64,000 bases of DNA from Carnegiea gigantea (Eukaryota; Streptophyta; Magnoliopsida; Caryophyllales; Cactaceae), in contig JAKOGI010000084.1 in assembly GCA_029747015.1 (NCBI GenBank), forward strand, positions 521,501 to 585,500, read 5' to 3'. Under the pieces are notes generated by a model. That model was not told the origin of the DNA, searched no databases, and saw only the letters and a list, made by a program, of their open reading frames with translations. Shown here piece after piece: positions 32,734-44,600 of this stretch. Within the stretch, counting starts at the first letter, position 1. Each line of letters opens with the position of its first letter. The position numbers and the translations under genes are program-made.

Positions 32734-33710
32734 TAACAACTCATACTTTCATGTATATTTTACTCCCAGTTTACCTATTCTCAAAGCCTTTGAGATACAT
32801 TTCAAGTAAAATAATGCATATTTTGCATCTTTGAAGGTGAGGACTGAGCAGTGAGGCACAAATTCAAGCGAAACCTTGATTAAATGTAGATTGTGTGACT
32901 CAAAATTTGGACATGAATTCTCGAAACCATACACTTCAGATTGTTTTAATTCTTGGCATCATTAATCCAAGCATTTGGGCCTGTTCATTTCTTCCTAATT
33001 GAAGCCTAGCTTGAGTGCCTAGTCATAAGCCCAGCCAACGGATGATCCCATCCCAGCCTACTCACTTCCTTCTCTATTCAACCTGATTAAGCCTATTCTT
33101 TCGTTCAGCGTATGGCCCCATGTAGCAACCAAGCCTGCTCAACCTGTCACTATCTTTCTAACTCATTCTCTCTATAGGTAAGTCACTATTTTTTTCCTTC
33201 AGCAGTAGCAACGGCTCAGTTTCTTGACTAGTATAGCTTGGAGCCTAGTGTGCTCCCTAAGCCGATTGGGCTTGTTTGCAATCTGTTTGGCCTACACCTC
33301 ATAAAGCCCTCTTTTGCTCTATTCCAACCTAAAATGGGCCTATTCATTTAAAGAATCAGTGCCCCAACATGTGCTTCTCAGTAAGCCTGCACTTTCCTTC
33401 CCCACCATTTAGGCCTGTCATCTAGCAGTAGTAGCAGCCCAGCGCATGGATAATCAAGCACGCCCATGTAGATTCCTTTTTTTTCCCTGCCAGAATGCTG
33501 ATATTGACAATAACTTGCTTGACTTAGTCAAATGTAAATTATTTAGAAGATTTTTGTGGAGATAAAATAGCCACTTACCATGTAAAGTACAGAGTAAATG
33601 GGGTTGGAGTCACTACGAATGGAGACCAAAAGTAGCAACTATTACCATTAAGTCTTCATTCTATTCTTCTACTCCTACTTTTCATTAGTAGAGAAATTTG
33701 TAACTAGGCA
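32734..33710 (+). repeat. Truncated third LTR of the Athila-like family
   Basis: It starts TAACAACTCATACTTTCATG (TG mutated to TA), preceded by the PPT-like GTTATGGTGTGGAGAG. It follows the other two LTRs through GTGGAGATAAAATAGCCACTTACCATG and stops near GTAACTAGGC at about 33710, roughly halfway. There it meets Tat2 sequence. Confidence 0.75.
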
Positions 33711-33777
33711 TGTTTAGCATGATGGAAAAGGATAAAACCTCAAAATTCTCTGTCCTCCATAGGTTAAAAAGAGATAA
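33711..33777 (+). pseudogene. Tat2 gag-pol fragment left of CACTA-1
   Basis: The frame reads MEKDKTSKFSVLHRLKRDN, like the repeated SVFDRLG/SVFxRIKRDN words found between gag and protease-RT in Tat-type elements. The reading is broken by the CACTA insertion at 33778. Matching text continues to the right (FIRLGKINEFQSFRVNASS region, 38020-38080). Confidence 0.55.
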
Positions 33778-34150
33778 CACTGCTAAAAAACTGCCATTTT
33801 TCGGCGGAGCCCTTTTCCCATCGGAAAAGACATTTTCCGGCGGAAAGTCCGACGGACATGTTCCGTAGGAATAGGGTCTATAGACCCGCATTTCCGACGG
33901 AATACCCTAGTCCGTCGGACACTTCCTGACGGAAAGCTTTTTCCGCCGGCCATATTCCTGACGGCTGGGCGACGGCTCGCCGAAGGAGTTTGAGGGGTCC
34001 GACGGACCCTTCTGCCGGCAGTCCCGGATTTCCGTGGCGTCAAATTGCCGAATTTTCCGACGAGTTGGTGCATGTCCGTTGGAGAATTTCGACAGAATGG
34101 CCATTTTCCATCGGAAATTACCGACGGATATGCACAATTCCGTCGGAAAT
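33778..34150. repeat. Subterminal repeat region of CACTA-1, 3' side
   Basis: More than ten copies or near copies of TCCGACGG, CCGTCGGA or TTCCGACGGA occur in both orientations. Confidence 0.8.
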
Positions 34151-34539
34151 TTGAAAAAAATTTAAAATTTTTTTTTGGATAATGTAGTTTCCCAAATACA
34201 AATTTATAACCTGCATATACAAACTCAGGACAACCATATGTTGACCGAACCAAAACCACCACACGTGGTACACAAATCGCAACCAACATAACCACCACAC
34301 GTGGTACACAAATCGCAACAAACGTAATCACCTCACGTGGTTACTTTCATTCAATAAGTATAAATAAACAACCACACCAAATGGACATTCTAATAATGTA
34401 TTTAGAACTAATCGAGTAGGAAGTACAGTAATAAGAAACAAAAGCAATGCAACAAATGTAAGAAAACGTAACTGTTCAAATGAGTATCGAGAGGAAGGGG
34501 AGGATTGAGGGACGACATTCTAGTTGAAATAATCCCTGT

Positions 34540-34625
34540 AGTCATGAGGGCGATCATCATACCCAAGGTTGTCGCTGCCATCATCATCATCATTATCATA
34601 ATCATCATCATCATCATCATCCCTG
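34540..34625. repeat. (ATC)n microsatellite
   Basis: CATCATCATCATTATCATAATCATCATCATCATCATCAT at 34580-34620. The minus-strand reading gives a methionine-rich artefact. Confidence 0.85.
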
Positions 34626-34639
34626 TAGTCATGAGGACA

Positions 34640-35010
34640 TAATTACTTACTCTTTGACGTCAGGTGTGATGAGTTGCTTGTTTGTGGTACTGCCATGGCT
34701 AGAAGCATGTTCACTTTGTTCCCGACTGCTTTCCACAAATTGGTGTTGAATAACAGTGGGTTCAGGATCATGTAGCTGCCAGACATGTGTACATGGGGGA
34801 TGTTGGGTGTCATGTGCTGGGTGAAGTGTATGGATGGAATAGTATGAGGGTCTGGGATAAGGTTATGGGGAACCTCAAGGGTTTGATGTCCCTGATATTG
34901 CTCTTCTTGCTGACTGGTGGGGTCCTGTCGTCTGCTCCCGAGAACGCCCACGTCCGGCCCCACGGCCACGATGTGTACCTGACATCTTTGAGACAAATAT
35001 ACAGAGCATA
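34640..35010 (-). pseudogene. Possible second-gene remnant of CACTA-1
   Basis: Minus-strand frames contain a Gly/Arg/Asp-rich part (RTWAFSGADDRTPPVSKKSN) and a proline/histidine-rich part (HVHMSGSYMILNP, WKAVGNKVN). Such low-complexity N-terminal regions precede the plant transposase (Ptta/En/Spm) domain of the second CACTA gene. No conserved core is visible, so this is tentative. Confidence 0.35.
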
Positions 35011-35201
35011 GTGATCAAATAGTATAAGTGACAAATAATTAATTGTAGTTAAATTAACAGCAAATGTCGTTTGTAATCATAATTCCATGTTGAACAATGC
35101 CATGTGACTAACAACTGTTGTCAAGCATACAATGTCATAAGTGTCTAAATTAACATAGAATACAATTTGGTTTTAGGTCACAATCTACTCATTTATCATT
35201 A

Positions 35202-36122
35202 TCACTTCCATTCAGAGTCTTCAGTATCATCGTCATTGTCATCCCACTCCTCCTCTTCACTTCTCTCAGCTGGAACGTCTTCATTTACCTCCTTAATTTC
35301 TTCCTCTTCATTCAACAAAGTTGCAGGGAGCGTGTCAGTTACTGGTGTCATGTGGGACACTTGTTCCTCTTGAAATGCAACTGGTAAAATGAATTCATCA
35401 TTCACTTTATGTCTAGGTTTGTTTTGTACGACAACCCACCAGTTAGCTTTTTCTCTTATTCCATTTGGGTACCTCATGTACACCACCTGGATTGCGGAAG
35501 TAGCAAATATCAATGGATCATATTTTCTGTATCTTCTTGTTGCATTAACCTCAACAAAGGGACATAGGTTGGGGCTACGTGTTCCTCGAGGGGTGTTATC
35601 AAACCAATCACACCTAAATAATGTACATTGTTTAAGTGGTTCTCCTAGATATTCAACACGAATAACTTCTTGAAGGATTCCATAATAATCATCCTCGAAT
35701 CCACCTTCCCCGCTCCCTTTCACACAAACCCCACAATTGTAACTCTTTTTTCCTTCACACCTTTTCTGTGCATGAAATAAGAATCCATTCACCCTAAATG
35801 CAGACCAGCATGTGACCTTCCTCAAAGGCAGTTGAGCCAAATGGTACAGGTGTAGCTGATGTTCGTCATTGAACATTTGAACAATGTCAACCTACAAGTA
35901 TTTATGTTTCAACTCATAAGATCGGGACCATTTGCTACAAATAAGTTCTGAGGAATTAGTACAGTAATTTCCAACTCGGATGGCAAAATTATAAAATCTT
36001 ACTGCTTTCTTAAACCACCAAATAAACTCTGACTCTATCAGTGCATCTAACTCCACATCTGTGAAATTTGGGTTTCCTTGTAATTTTTGTTGTTTGAATA
36101 GTCTGTACAATTCATTATTCAC
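35202..36122 (-). pseudogene. CACTA-1 transposase C-terminal region with DUF4216
   Basis: Two in-order minus-strand frames are present. The first (36122-35892, NFTDVELDALIESEFIWWFKKAV) matches the segment between DUF4218 and DUF4216 of CACTA transposases. The second (35876-35202, 224 residues) has the DUF4216 block (YYGILQEVIRVEYL, FRCDWFDNTPRG, YDPLIFATSAIQVVYM, WWVVVQNKPRHK), then a highly acidic tail (EEEEWDDNDDDTEDSEW). Only a short gap separates the two, probably an intron or shift. In full elements these follow the Transposase_21 catalytic domain, which is missing here. Confidence 0.85.
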
Positions 36123-36124
36123 TG

Positions 36125-36480
36125 ATTAGCATCATGTTTCAATTCATAAAATGCTATTCGTTCAATGCATGTAATGGATGAAAGGTGTTGGTTACTACTG
36201 CTAACATTTACATATTCAGTTGGTTCTATCTCCCCATGAGATATCCAATACCAATACCCCTTAACAAAGCCGTTTTGATACAAGTATAATTTAACATCAT
36301 CAGGTTCCCTATAAGCTCTGTTTCAACACTTGGCACAAGGACATCTATAATGCCCATTATTAATGAACTCTGTTTGACACCTTGCAAATTGATTAAACAT
36401 TTCTACTCCTTCTAAGAACTCCTGCCCATAAGATTTTCTCCCTGATACAAATCTTTCATACATCTACCTCCGATGGGGTG
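36125..36480 (-). pseudogene. CACTA-1 N-terminal transposase-associated domain
   Basis: On the minus strand from about 36462 the frame reads MYERFVSGRKSYGQEFLEGV, then INNGHYRCPCAKC, a stop, and VKLYLYQNGFVKGYWYWISH. The pattern CPCxKCxN....V..HLY..GF...Y..W..HGE is the Transpos_assoc domain that starts CACTA transposases. It is joined almost directly to the post-DUF4218 segment, so some 600 or more residues including the catalytic core were deleted. Confidence 0.75.
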
Positions 36481-37310
36481 GTCCACACATGTTATCCACT
36501 GTTCATCATTGACAAAGTAAGCAGTACATTGGTTACTTTAATCATCGATGTATTTATCACATTTTAATTCGTATATAACTGAATACATGATGGACTTATC
36601 ATTAAACTATTTCGTCATATGCTATGATTAACATGATACCAACAAATGCACATATTATAGCAATTAAGTCAGGATACAAACCTGTTTGAATGTCTGAAGT
36701 GGGAGCCCAAAGTGTGACATGCACACCGACAATAATGACACTCACAGCAATAATAACGAATTTTTTTCCCTTTCGCAATACGTTTTCTCGTACGACCCAT
36801 TTCCTTCATGTTAATAATCCACAAAAATCATTCTTATTAACACACAAATTAAAATAACACCATTCCCTCAAATCGTATATAACAACATATATGCACAAGT
36901 TTTTCACATTTAACGGAATAATATAGCCTTATAGTTGCTTATTAATTGTTGTCTATCAATCCTCAATAATAAATTTCACAACTAATTATGTTCAATGTCT
37001 GTACAAACACATTCTTCAATTTATTATAATTTACAACACCAACAAATTACTAATAATAGCACTTACCTAACAATTACATATTAATTTGCACAAAATTTCA
37101 ACATACACAAACTATTATCAACAAATTAACACATATCACATAATCAATCCACTTTAATTTAACAATCAATTTATATATATTTTTTTAAGATAATTTCCAA
37201 AAATCACTCAATATAAATCTACCAATCACTAATTACCACAAAATTATCAAAATTATCTCTTCAATTTCACAAATCTACAAAATATTTAGGTTTAAATACT
37301 TACTTTAAAA
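36480..37310. other. CACTA-1 5' region, no recognised gene
   Basis: AT-rich, probably upstream exon or intron sequence of the minus-strand transposase. A minus-strand Cys/His-rich stretch near 36700-36810 (MKEMGRTRKRIAKGKK then YCCECHYCRCACH) may be a small exon. I see nothing else. Confidence 0.4.
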
Positions 37311-37319
37311 TATCAAAAT

Positions 37320-37640
37320 TTATGGGCCACAAATGGAGGGAATGTTGAGGTCGGTCGGCGGTGAAGAGGCGGCGGCCATGGCGGCGAAGAGGCGGTAGCA
37401 ACAGCGGTAGGAGGGACCGGAGCTGGGCAGCTGACTTGGCGGTGGATGCTAAGGAGCCATGCCCAGGAGGTGAGGAGGTGGCAGCAGGGGCTGGTCACCG
37501 GCAGAAGCACGGGGACAGGCGGCACTCGACCGACGGCGACCGGGGGGGAGGGGCGTGCGCGGGGGGCGATTTCGGGGCTCGAATTAAGGGGAGAGAGTGG
37601 ATGAGGACTAGAGCCGAGGCGGGCCTCTTTTAAAGAGGTT
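37320..37640. other. GC-rich island inside CACTA-1
   Basis: GGCGGCGG, GGTCGGCGG and similar words give a locally very high GC content in an otherwise AT-rich element. It lies just inside the right subterminal repeats, upstream of the minus-strand transposase, where a CACTA promoter would be. Long frames here on both strands are probably artefacts of GC bias. Confidence 0.5.
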
Positions 37641-37927
37641 CCGACGGACGTGCCGGCGGAACATCCGTCGGATATAAATGTCCGACGGTTATTCTGGCAG
37701 CCTCGTCCGTCGGCCCTATTTAAAAAAAATAAAATTTTTAAAGAAAATGGAAAAAGGCCGGGCATTTTTCAAAAAAGCGTTCCCGACGGCCTAGGTCGCC
37801 GGAAAATCCGTCGGACGCTCCTTTTGAATTGTCCGACGGCATTGACGTCGAAATCTCCGTCGACATCTCCGACGGGTCGGCGGTCCGTCGGAATATTCCA
37901 CCAGAAAAAGCATGACTTTTAGTAGTG
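37640..37927. repeat. Subterminal repeat region of CACTA-1, 5' side
   Basis: Copies of TCCGACGG and CCGTCGGA (for example at 37649, 37667, 37681, 37707, 37797, 37828 and 37889) lead to the end TTTTAGTAGTG. Confidence 0.8.
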
Positions 37928-37930
37928 TAA

Positions 37931-38450
37931 ACAGTACAAACCCTTAGCCTTTGTCAGAGTTAAGATAGGTGAAAGGCCATCAAACTCACGATCTTCACAA
38001 GAGAGGGATTTGGTGTTCATTCGCCTTGGCAAAATAAATGAATTCCAAAGTTTTAGGGTTAATGCTAGCTCAAAAGAAAGAACCAAAGGGGAGGAACAAG
38101 CTTTCTAACCATGTCACAGTATAAGAGGCCAATGAGTTGGATTCTAAAATAGAACTCGCTAAAGCACTAAAACTATAGAAAATGGGGGCAAGCCACGGTT
38201 AATAAGCTAAAAGAGTTGAACCTTGGATCTGTAGAACTAGCTCGCTCTATCTATGTGAGCACCATGCTCACACCCAAGGAGGATAAAGAGTATTTCAAGC
38301 TCCTCTCTGAATATAGGGATGTGTTTGTATAGAGTTACAAGGAAATAACTGGATTATATACCAAGGTTACAGTTTTCCAATTACAAGTCAGAAAGGGTGT
38401 TTCATCTAAAACCCATCCTCAACTACGTTTTCGCCCCGAGTTAATACCGT
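37931..38450 (+). pseudogene. Tat2 gag-pol linker region
   Basis: It continues Tat2 to the right of CACTA-1. Broken frames include GVHSPWQNK/FIRLGK, RVNASSKERTKGEEQAF, ELNLGSVELARSIYVSTMLT and DKEYFKLLSEYRDVFV, the last being the conserved block shortly before RT in gypsy polyproteins. A block read as KTHPQLRFRPELIPYVK runs into RT. Stops are frequent. Confidence 0.7.
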
Positions 38451-40066
38451 ATGTCAAAAAAAAAAGTAAACAAACTCATTTATGTTGGGTTCATACGTGA
38501 GGTGAAATACCAAACCTGGATTTCAAACATCATCCCAGTAAGGAAGAAGAATGGTCAACTTCGCATTTGTGTGGACTTTCAAGAACTTAATGGCGCATGC
38601 CCAAAAGATTACTTTCCACTTCCGGTCACTGAACTCATAATTGATGCTACCACTGGTCACGAAGCCCTATCTTTCACGAATTGCACTATATAATCAAATT
38701 CAATGACATCAGCAGATCAAGACATCACAACATTTCGTACACTAAAAGGGATCTTTTGCTATAAGATTATGCCTTTTGGATTGACAAATATGGGAGCGAC
38801 TTATCAAAGGGTAATGTAAACTATTTTTGAAGACATGTTACACAAAACCATGGAGTACTATATGGATGATCTAGTGGTTAATTCCAAAAAAAGGTCAACT
38901 ACTTATGAATCTACTAAGGTGTGCATTTGGTGTGGCATCTGGGAAATTCTAGGCTTTGTAGCCTAACATAGAGGTATTAAAATTGACCTAGCTAAGATAA
39001 AAGTAATTCAAGGCATGCCCTCACCAAAGAACCTCAAAGAACTTCATAGTTTGCAAGGATGCTTGGCGTATATCAAAAGGTTCATATCAAACCTCATTGG
39101 CCACTATCAACCTTTTAAACACCTCATAAAAAAGGGGCACCTTTGGAATGGGATGACTTATATCAAAAGACTTTCGATTGCATCAAAAAATACTTGTCAA
39201 GTCCTCTGGTGTTAGGGGTACCTATTTCTAGCAAACCTCTCCTACTTTACATCATAGCACAGGAATGTTCACTTGGAACATTATGTGCCCAGGAATATCC
39301 TAAAGGTAAGAAGAGGGCACTTTTCTAGCTGAGTCAGACATTGGTTGAGGCTGAACGTAACTATCCACCAATTAAAAAGATGTTGCTTAGCTCTCATGTT
39401 AAAAGTTAAGGCATTATATGCTGGCTTGCACTGTGCATGTTATCTCCAAAGTCGACCCTATTAAGTACATCTTACTAAGGCTAGTTCTAAATAGAAAACT
39501 TGTAAAGTGGGCAGTTATTTTGGAATAATACCACCTTATTTATGTGTCACAAAGGGTAGTTAAAGGCCAAGCATTGGCAAATTTCTTAACGGACCATCTA
39601 GCCCCAAATGATTGGGAACTGAATGATGACCTTCCTGGAGAACAGGTGTTCTTTGTTAACATCCTTCTACCTTGAGAATTGTACTTTAATGGTCTTGTGT
39701 GTTATGATGGTGCAAGAGTAGCAGTTGTACTTATCTCCCTTGAAAAGTACATTCTTCCATATTCATTTATTCTAACCCAACTATGCTCTAACGGATCTAG
39801 TTGAATATCAAGCACTCATACTAGACCTTTAAATGGAAATTGAGATAGGGATGAAAGATCTTGATATCTATGGTGACTCACAATTGGTCATCAATCAACT
39901 TTTAGAAGAATTTGGAGTGAAAAAAGATGATCTTCTCCTATATCACGAGCGTGCCTTACAACCATTGGATAGACTAAAAACTATTAAGTTAGAACATATT
40001 CCTAGAAGTGCCAAGAAGATGGCTGATGGGCTTGCAGACCTTATAGCCACTTTGGCATTGGGGTAA
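38451..40066 (+). pseudogene. Tat2 reverse transcriptase and two RNase H domains, decayed
   Basis: RT starts VNKLIYVGFIREVKYQTWIS and has RKKNGQLRICVDFQELNGAC, FCYKIMPFGLTNMGATYQR and the active site YYMDDLVV (YMDD near 38859-38870). The connection block reads KNLKELHSLQGCLAYIKRFI. The first RNase H is readable at about 39210-39560 (LLLYIIAQECSLGTL, GQALANFLTDH). A second RNase H-like domain at 39680-40066 has DLDIYGDSQLVINQL and RSAKKMADGLADL. Having two RNase H domains is a hallmark of the Tat clade (archaeal-type aRNH). Several stops and frame changes make it inactive. Confidence 0.88.
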
Positions 40067-40329
40067 GAGAGAAAGGGACTATTCCGATTCGTAGTAAATG
40101 GGTTATTACATCGCCTGAAGACAACCATGAGTAAGAAGTTAAAGCAGTCTCTATTTGTGAGATACATAAAGAAGATTGGTGCTATCCACTTGTTAACTAC
40201 TTAAAACATAGGAAACTGCTAAGTCACTTGAAGCATAAATAGAAATCCAATAGACAATCTCATGCTTTCTCTATCACAAAGAAACATTGTACCTGCGCTA
40301 TTTCCTTAGTCTCTGGCTATGATGTTTAG

Positions 40330-40975
40330 ATGAAGAGGAAGAAAAACATGTCATGGAAAAAGCCCATACCGACGTGTAGTGCACATCAGCTGGGAACTAA
40401 ATTACATGATTACGTCAAAAGAATGGATTATTATTGACTCACCATGGTATGTGATTGCATCGATATGCAAAATGGTGTAATGCATGTCAATCCCGTGCTA
40501 ACATCATTCACCAGCCTCCAAAACCACTCCATCAATTCATAGCATCTTGGCCTTTTGAGGCATAGGGACTTGATATTGTACGACCCCTTATTCCTAAATC
40601 TTCTGTTGGTTACTTATATATGTTGGCTGCCACCGACTATTTGTGTAAATGGGCAGAGGCTATTGCATTAAAGAAAGTTAAAAATGAGAATGCTGTTGGC
40701 TTCATTCGGATCCACATCATCTATTGATATAGCGTGCCTTGATGTGTTATCACAGATAATGCCAAACCACTCATCGGCAAATTGATGAGTAAACTTTATG
40801 AGAAATTCAAGTTTGCCCAACATAAATCGCCAATGTACAATACACTTGGAAATGCCTTAGTAGAAGCTTTCAACAAAATGTTGTGCACTATGCAGAAGAA
40901 AGTGGTGTCGAAATCCAAGAGAGAATAGCATGAGAAACTAAAGGAGGTTCTTTGGGCATGTCGAACTAAGAAAAA
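40330..40975 (+). pseudogene. Tat2 integrase, N-terminal and core part
   Basis: Broken frames show PPKPLHQFIASWPF-like and YLYMLAATDYLCKWAEAIAL (core, first Asp region), CVITDNAKPLIGKLM (second Asp) and NALVEAFNKMLCTMQKKVVSKSKRE (third acidic residue). The text ends at LKEVLWACRTK, about 40972, where the pararetroviral insertion starts. The domain resumes at about 59796. The family differs from the Tat1 integrase at 330-1420. Confidence 0.8.
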
Positions 40976-41242
40976 ATTATCTTTTGGACCATCGAGGTTA
41001 GGGTAAATAATTTCCTAGACCCATATTTTCTGATAAATAATTATTAGTCCATCCAACTTTTGGGTAAACATTTTTTTGGACCAAAGTCGACCCAACTTAT
41101 TTTGTTTAAAATTGCACCAAGGACACTAAGTTTCTTAAATTTGCACATCTAACCCAAATTCATAAAAAACTTACTTTTGAAAAATAAAAATTTATGTATA
41201 GCATTTTTTGCTCATAAGTACTACTCGACGCCCTCTTTCAAC
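40976..41242. other. Left flank of the pararetroviral insertion
   Basis: AT-rich noncoding sequence between the broken Tat2 integrase and the PBS-like site at 41243. It could be viral leader or filler DNA. I see no clear repeat of it at the right end. Confidence 0.35.
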
Positions 41243-41255
41243 TGATATCAGAGCC
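41243..41255 (+). other. tRNA-Met primer binding site of the pararetrovirus
   Basis: TGATATCAGAGCC differs by one base from the caulimovirid consensus TGGTATCAGAGCC, where minus-strand DNA synthesis starts and genome numbering conventionally begins. Confidence 0.75.
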
Positions 41256-41279
41256 ACGTGACAAAAAACAATTAAGATA

Positions 41280-41332
41280 ATTAAGCTAATTAATGATTAA
41301 TTAAGCTAATTAATGATTAATTAACTGTGATT
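41280..41332. repeat. Short tandem repeat, unit about 20 bp
   Basis: TTAAGCTAATTAATGATTAA occurs twice in a row with a partial third copy just 5' of the first viral frame. Confidence 0.7.
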
Positions 41333-41333
41333 A

Positions 41334-41898
41334 ATGCTAGAATCATCACCTGCTTGCCCTGGACTAAATTATTCACATATTGTTCACTTATCGGAAGACG
41401 TTTCTCCAATAGCACCTCAGTTAAACTATATCATTAATACAGTTTTAGAATTAAAAGCAAAACTAACTAAAATTAAGACTGAAATCAAGGAGTTTAAGAA
41501 GCAATTATCGGTAACTCACCTTTCTTTTGTTCATGAAGTAAGGCAAAGTGAAAAATCCACTTCCAGTATTAGTGTTCTATTTCAGCATAAATATCATTTT
41601 CAAAACCCAAAAATCAAAAATTCTTTTCCTTTGCACAATATAAAAATCTAAAAAGAAGTAGGAGAAAAATCAGGTGAAAAGTCGGCTGAAAAAACAGAAA
41701 AAGAAGAAGAAGATGGAGTATGAACAGTATACTCTTGAATAACTATAGAATATGTTCGAGAAAGAACATAATCAAGACTAATTGAACAATATCATGGGTG
41801 CAATTAGTGATAAATATGATGCTTTATCTTATGATAATGAAGTAACTAATAATATTTTATTGGAAGAAGAAATATATCAGCAGATGAACCTCATTAAA
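41334..41898 (+). pseudogene. Pararetrovirus 5'-proximal coding region
   Basis: The frame at 41334-41651 encodes about 105 residues with a predicted coiled-coil stretch (VLELKAKLTKIKTEIKEFKK), followed by a lysine/glutamate-rich part in broken frames up to the CACTA-2 insertion. This is where the N-terminus of the main polyprotein or a small first ORF would be expected. I do not recognise a movement-protein motif. It is incomplete and non-functional. Confidence 0.45.
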
Positions 41899-41901
41899 CT
41901 A
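41899..41901. other. TSD of CACTA-2, left (CTA)
   Basis: It matches 53030-53032. Confidence 0.85.
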
Positions 41902-42200
41902 CACTACAAAAAAGCGGCCAGTCTGCGATGAAATATCAGCAATGAAAAACATTTTTCATCTCAAAATAAATTCTGCGATGAATAATTCTTGTCTAGCTAC
42001 GAATGAATTTGGCGTCTCTATCAGAGACGAAACCAGAGATGAATGTCTAAATTCGTCTCCATCAAAGATGAAACTGTGAGACGAACACAACGTTTCATTG
42101 CTAATAGAGATGATTTTATACAATCGTAGCAGATTCGTCACAAGCTGATGACAAAATCACTCCCGCGGTGCATTTCATTTCGCGATGGGCCTGGTTTCCT
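41902..42200. repeat. Left subterminal repeats of CACTA-2
   Basis: Words such as GAGACGAA, GCGATGAA, AGATGAA and ATTCGTCTC recur in both orientations. Confidence 0.75.

Positions 42201-44599
<2,399 letters not shown>

Positions 44600-44600
<1 letters not shown>

Larger units (their letters stand above)
33778..37927 (-). mobile_element. CACTA-1: deleted CACTA (En/Spm) transposon
   Basis: The ends are CACTGCTAAAAAACTGCC and, inverted, CACTACTAAAAGTCATGC, flanked by TAA on both sides (33775-33777 and 37928-37930). The 4150-bp element carries transposase gene pieces on the minus strand. Its ends are dense in TCCGACGG/CCGTCGGA words (33778-34150 and 37630-37910), as expected for the subterminal sites bound by CACTA accessory proteins. 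The catalytic transposase core is absent, so it is non-autonomous. Confidence 0.92.

Noticed and set aside
33783..34331. 182-aa minus-strand frame at the CACTA-1 end
   Set aside because: Built from subterminal repeats (TCCGACGG gives Arg/Ser/Gly/Asp runs); no protein family.
34408..34632. Methionine-rich 74-aa minus-strand frame
   Set aside because: Translation of an ATC/GAT microsatellite.
37313..37922. 150-aa minus and 90-aa plus frames in CACTA-1
   Set aside because: GC-rich composition keeps several frames open at once; overlaps subterminal repeats; no domain recognised.
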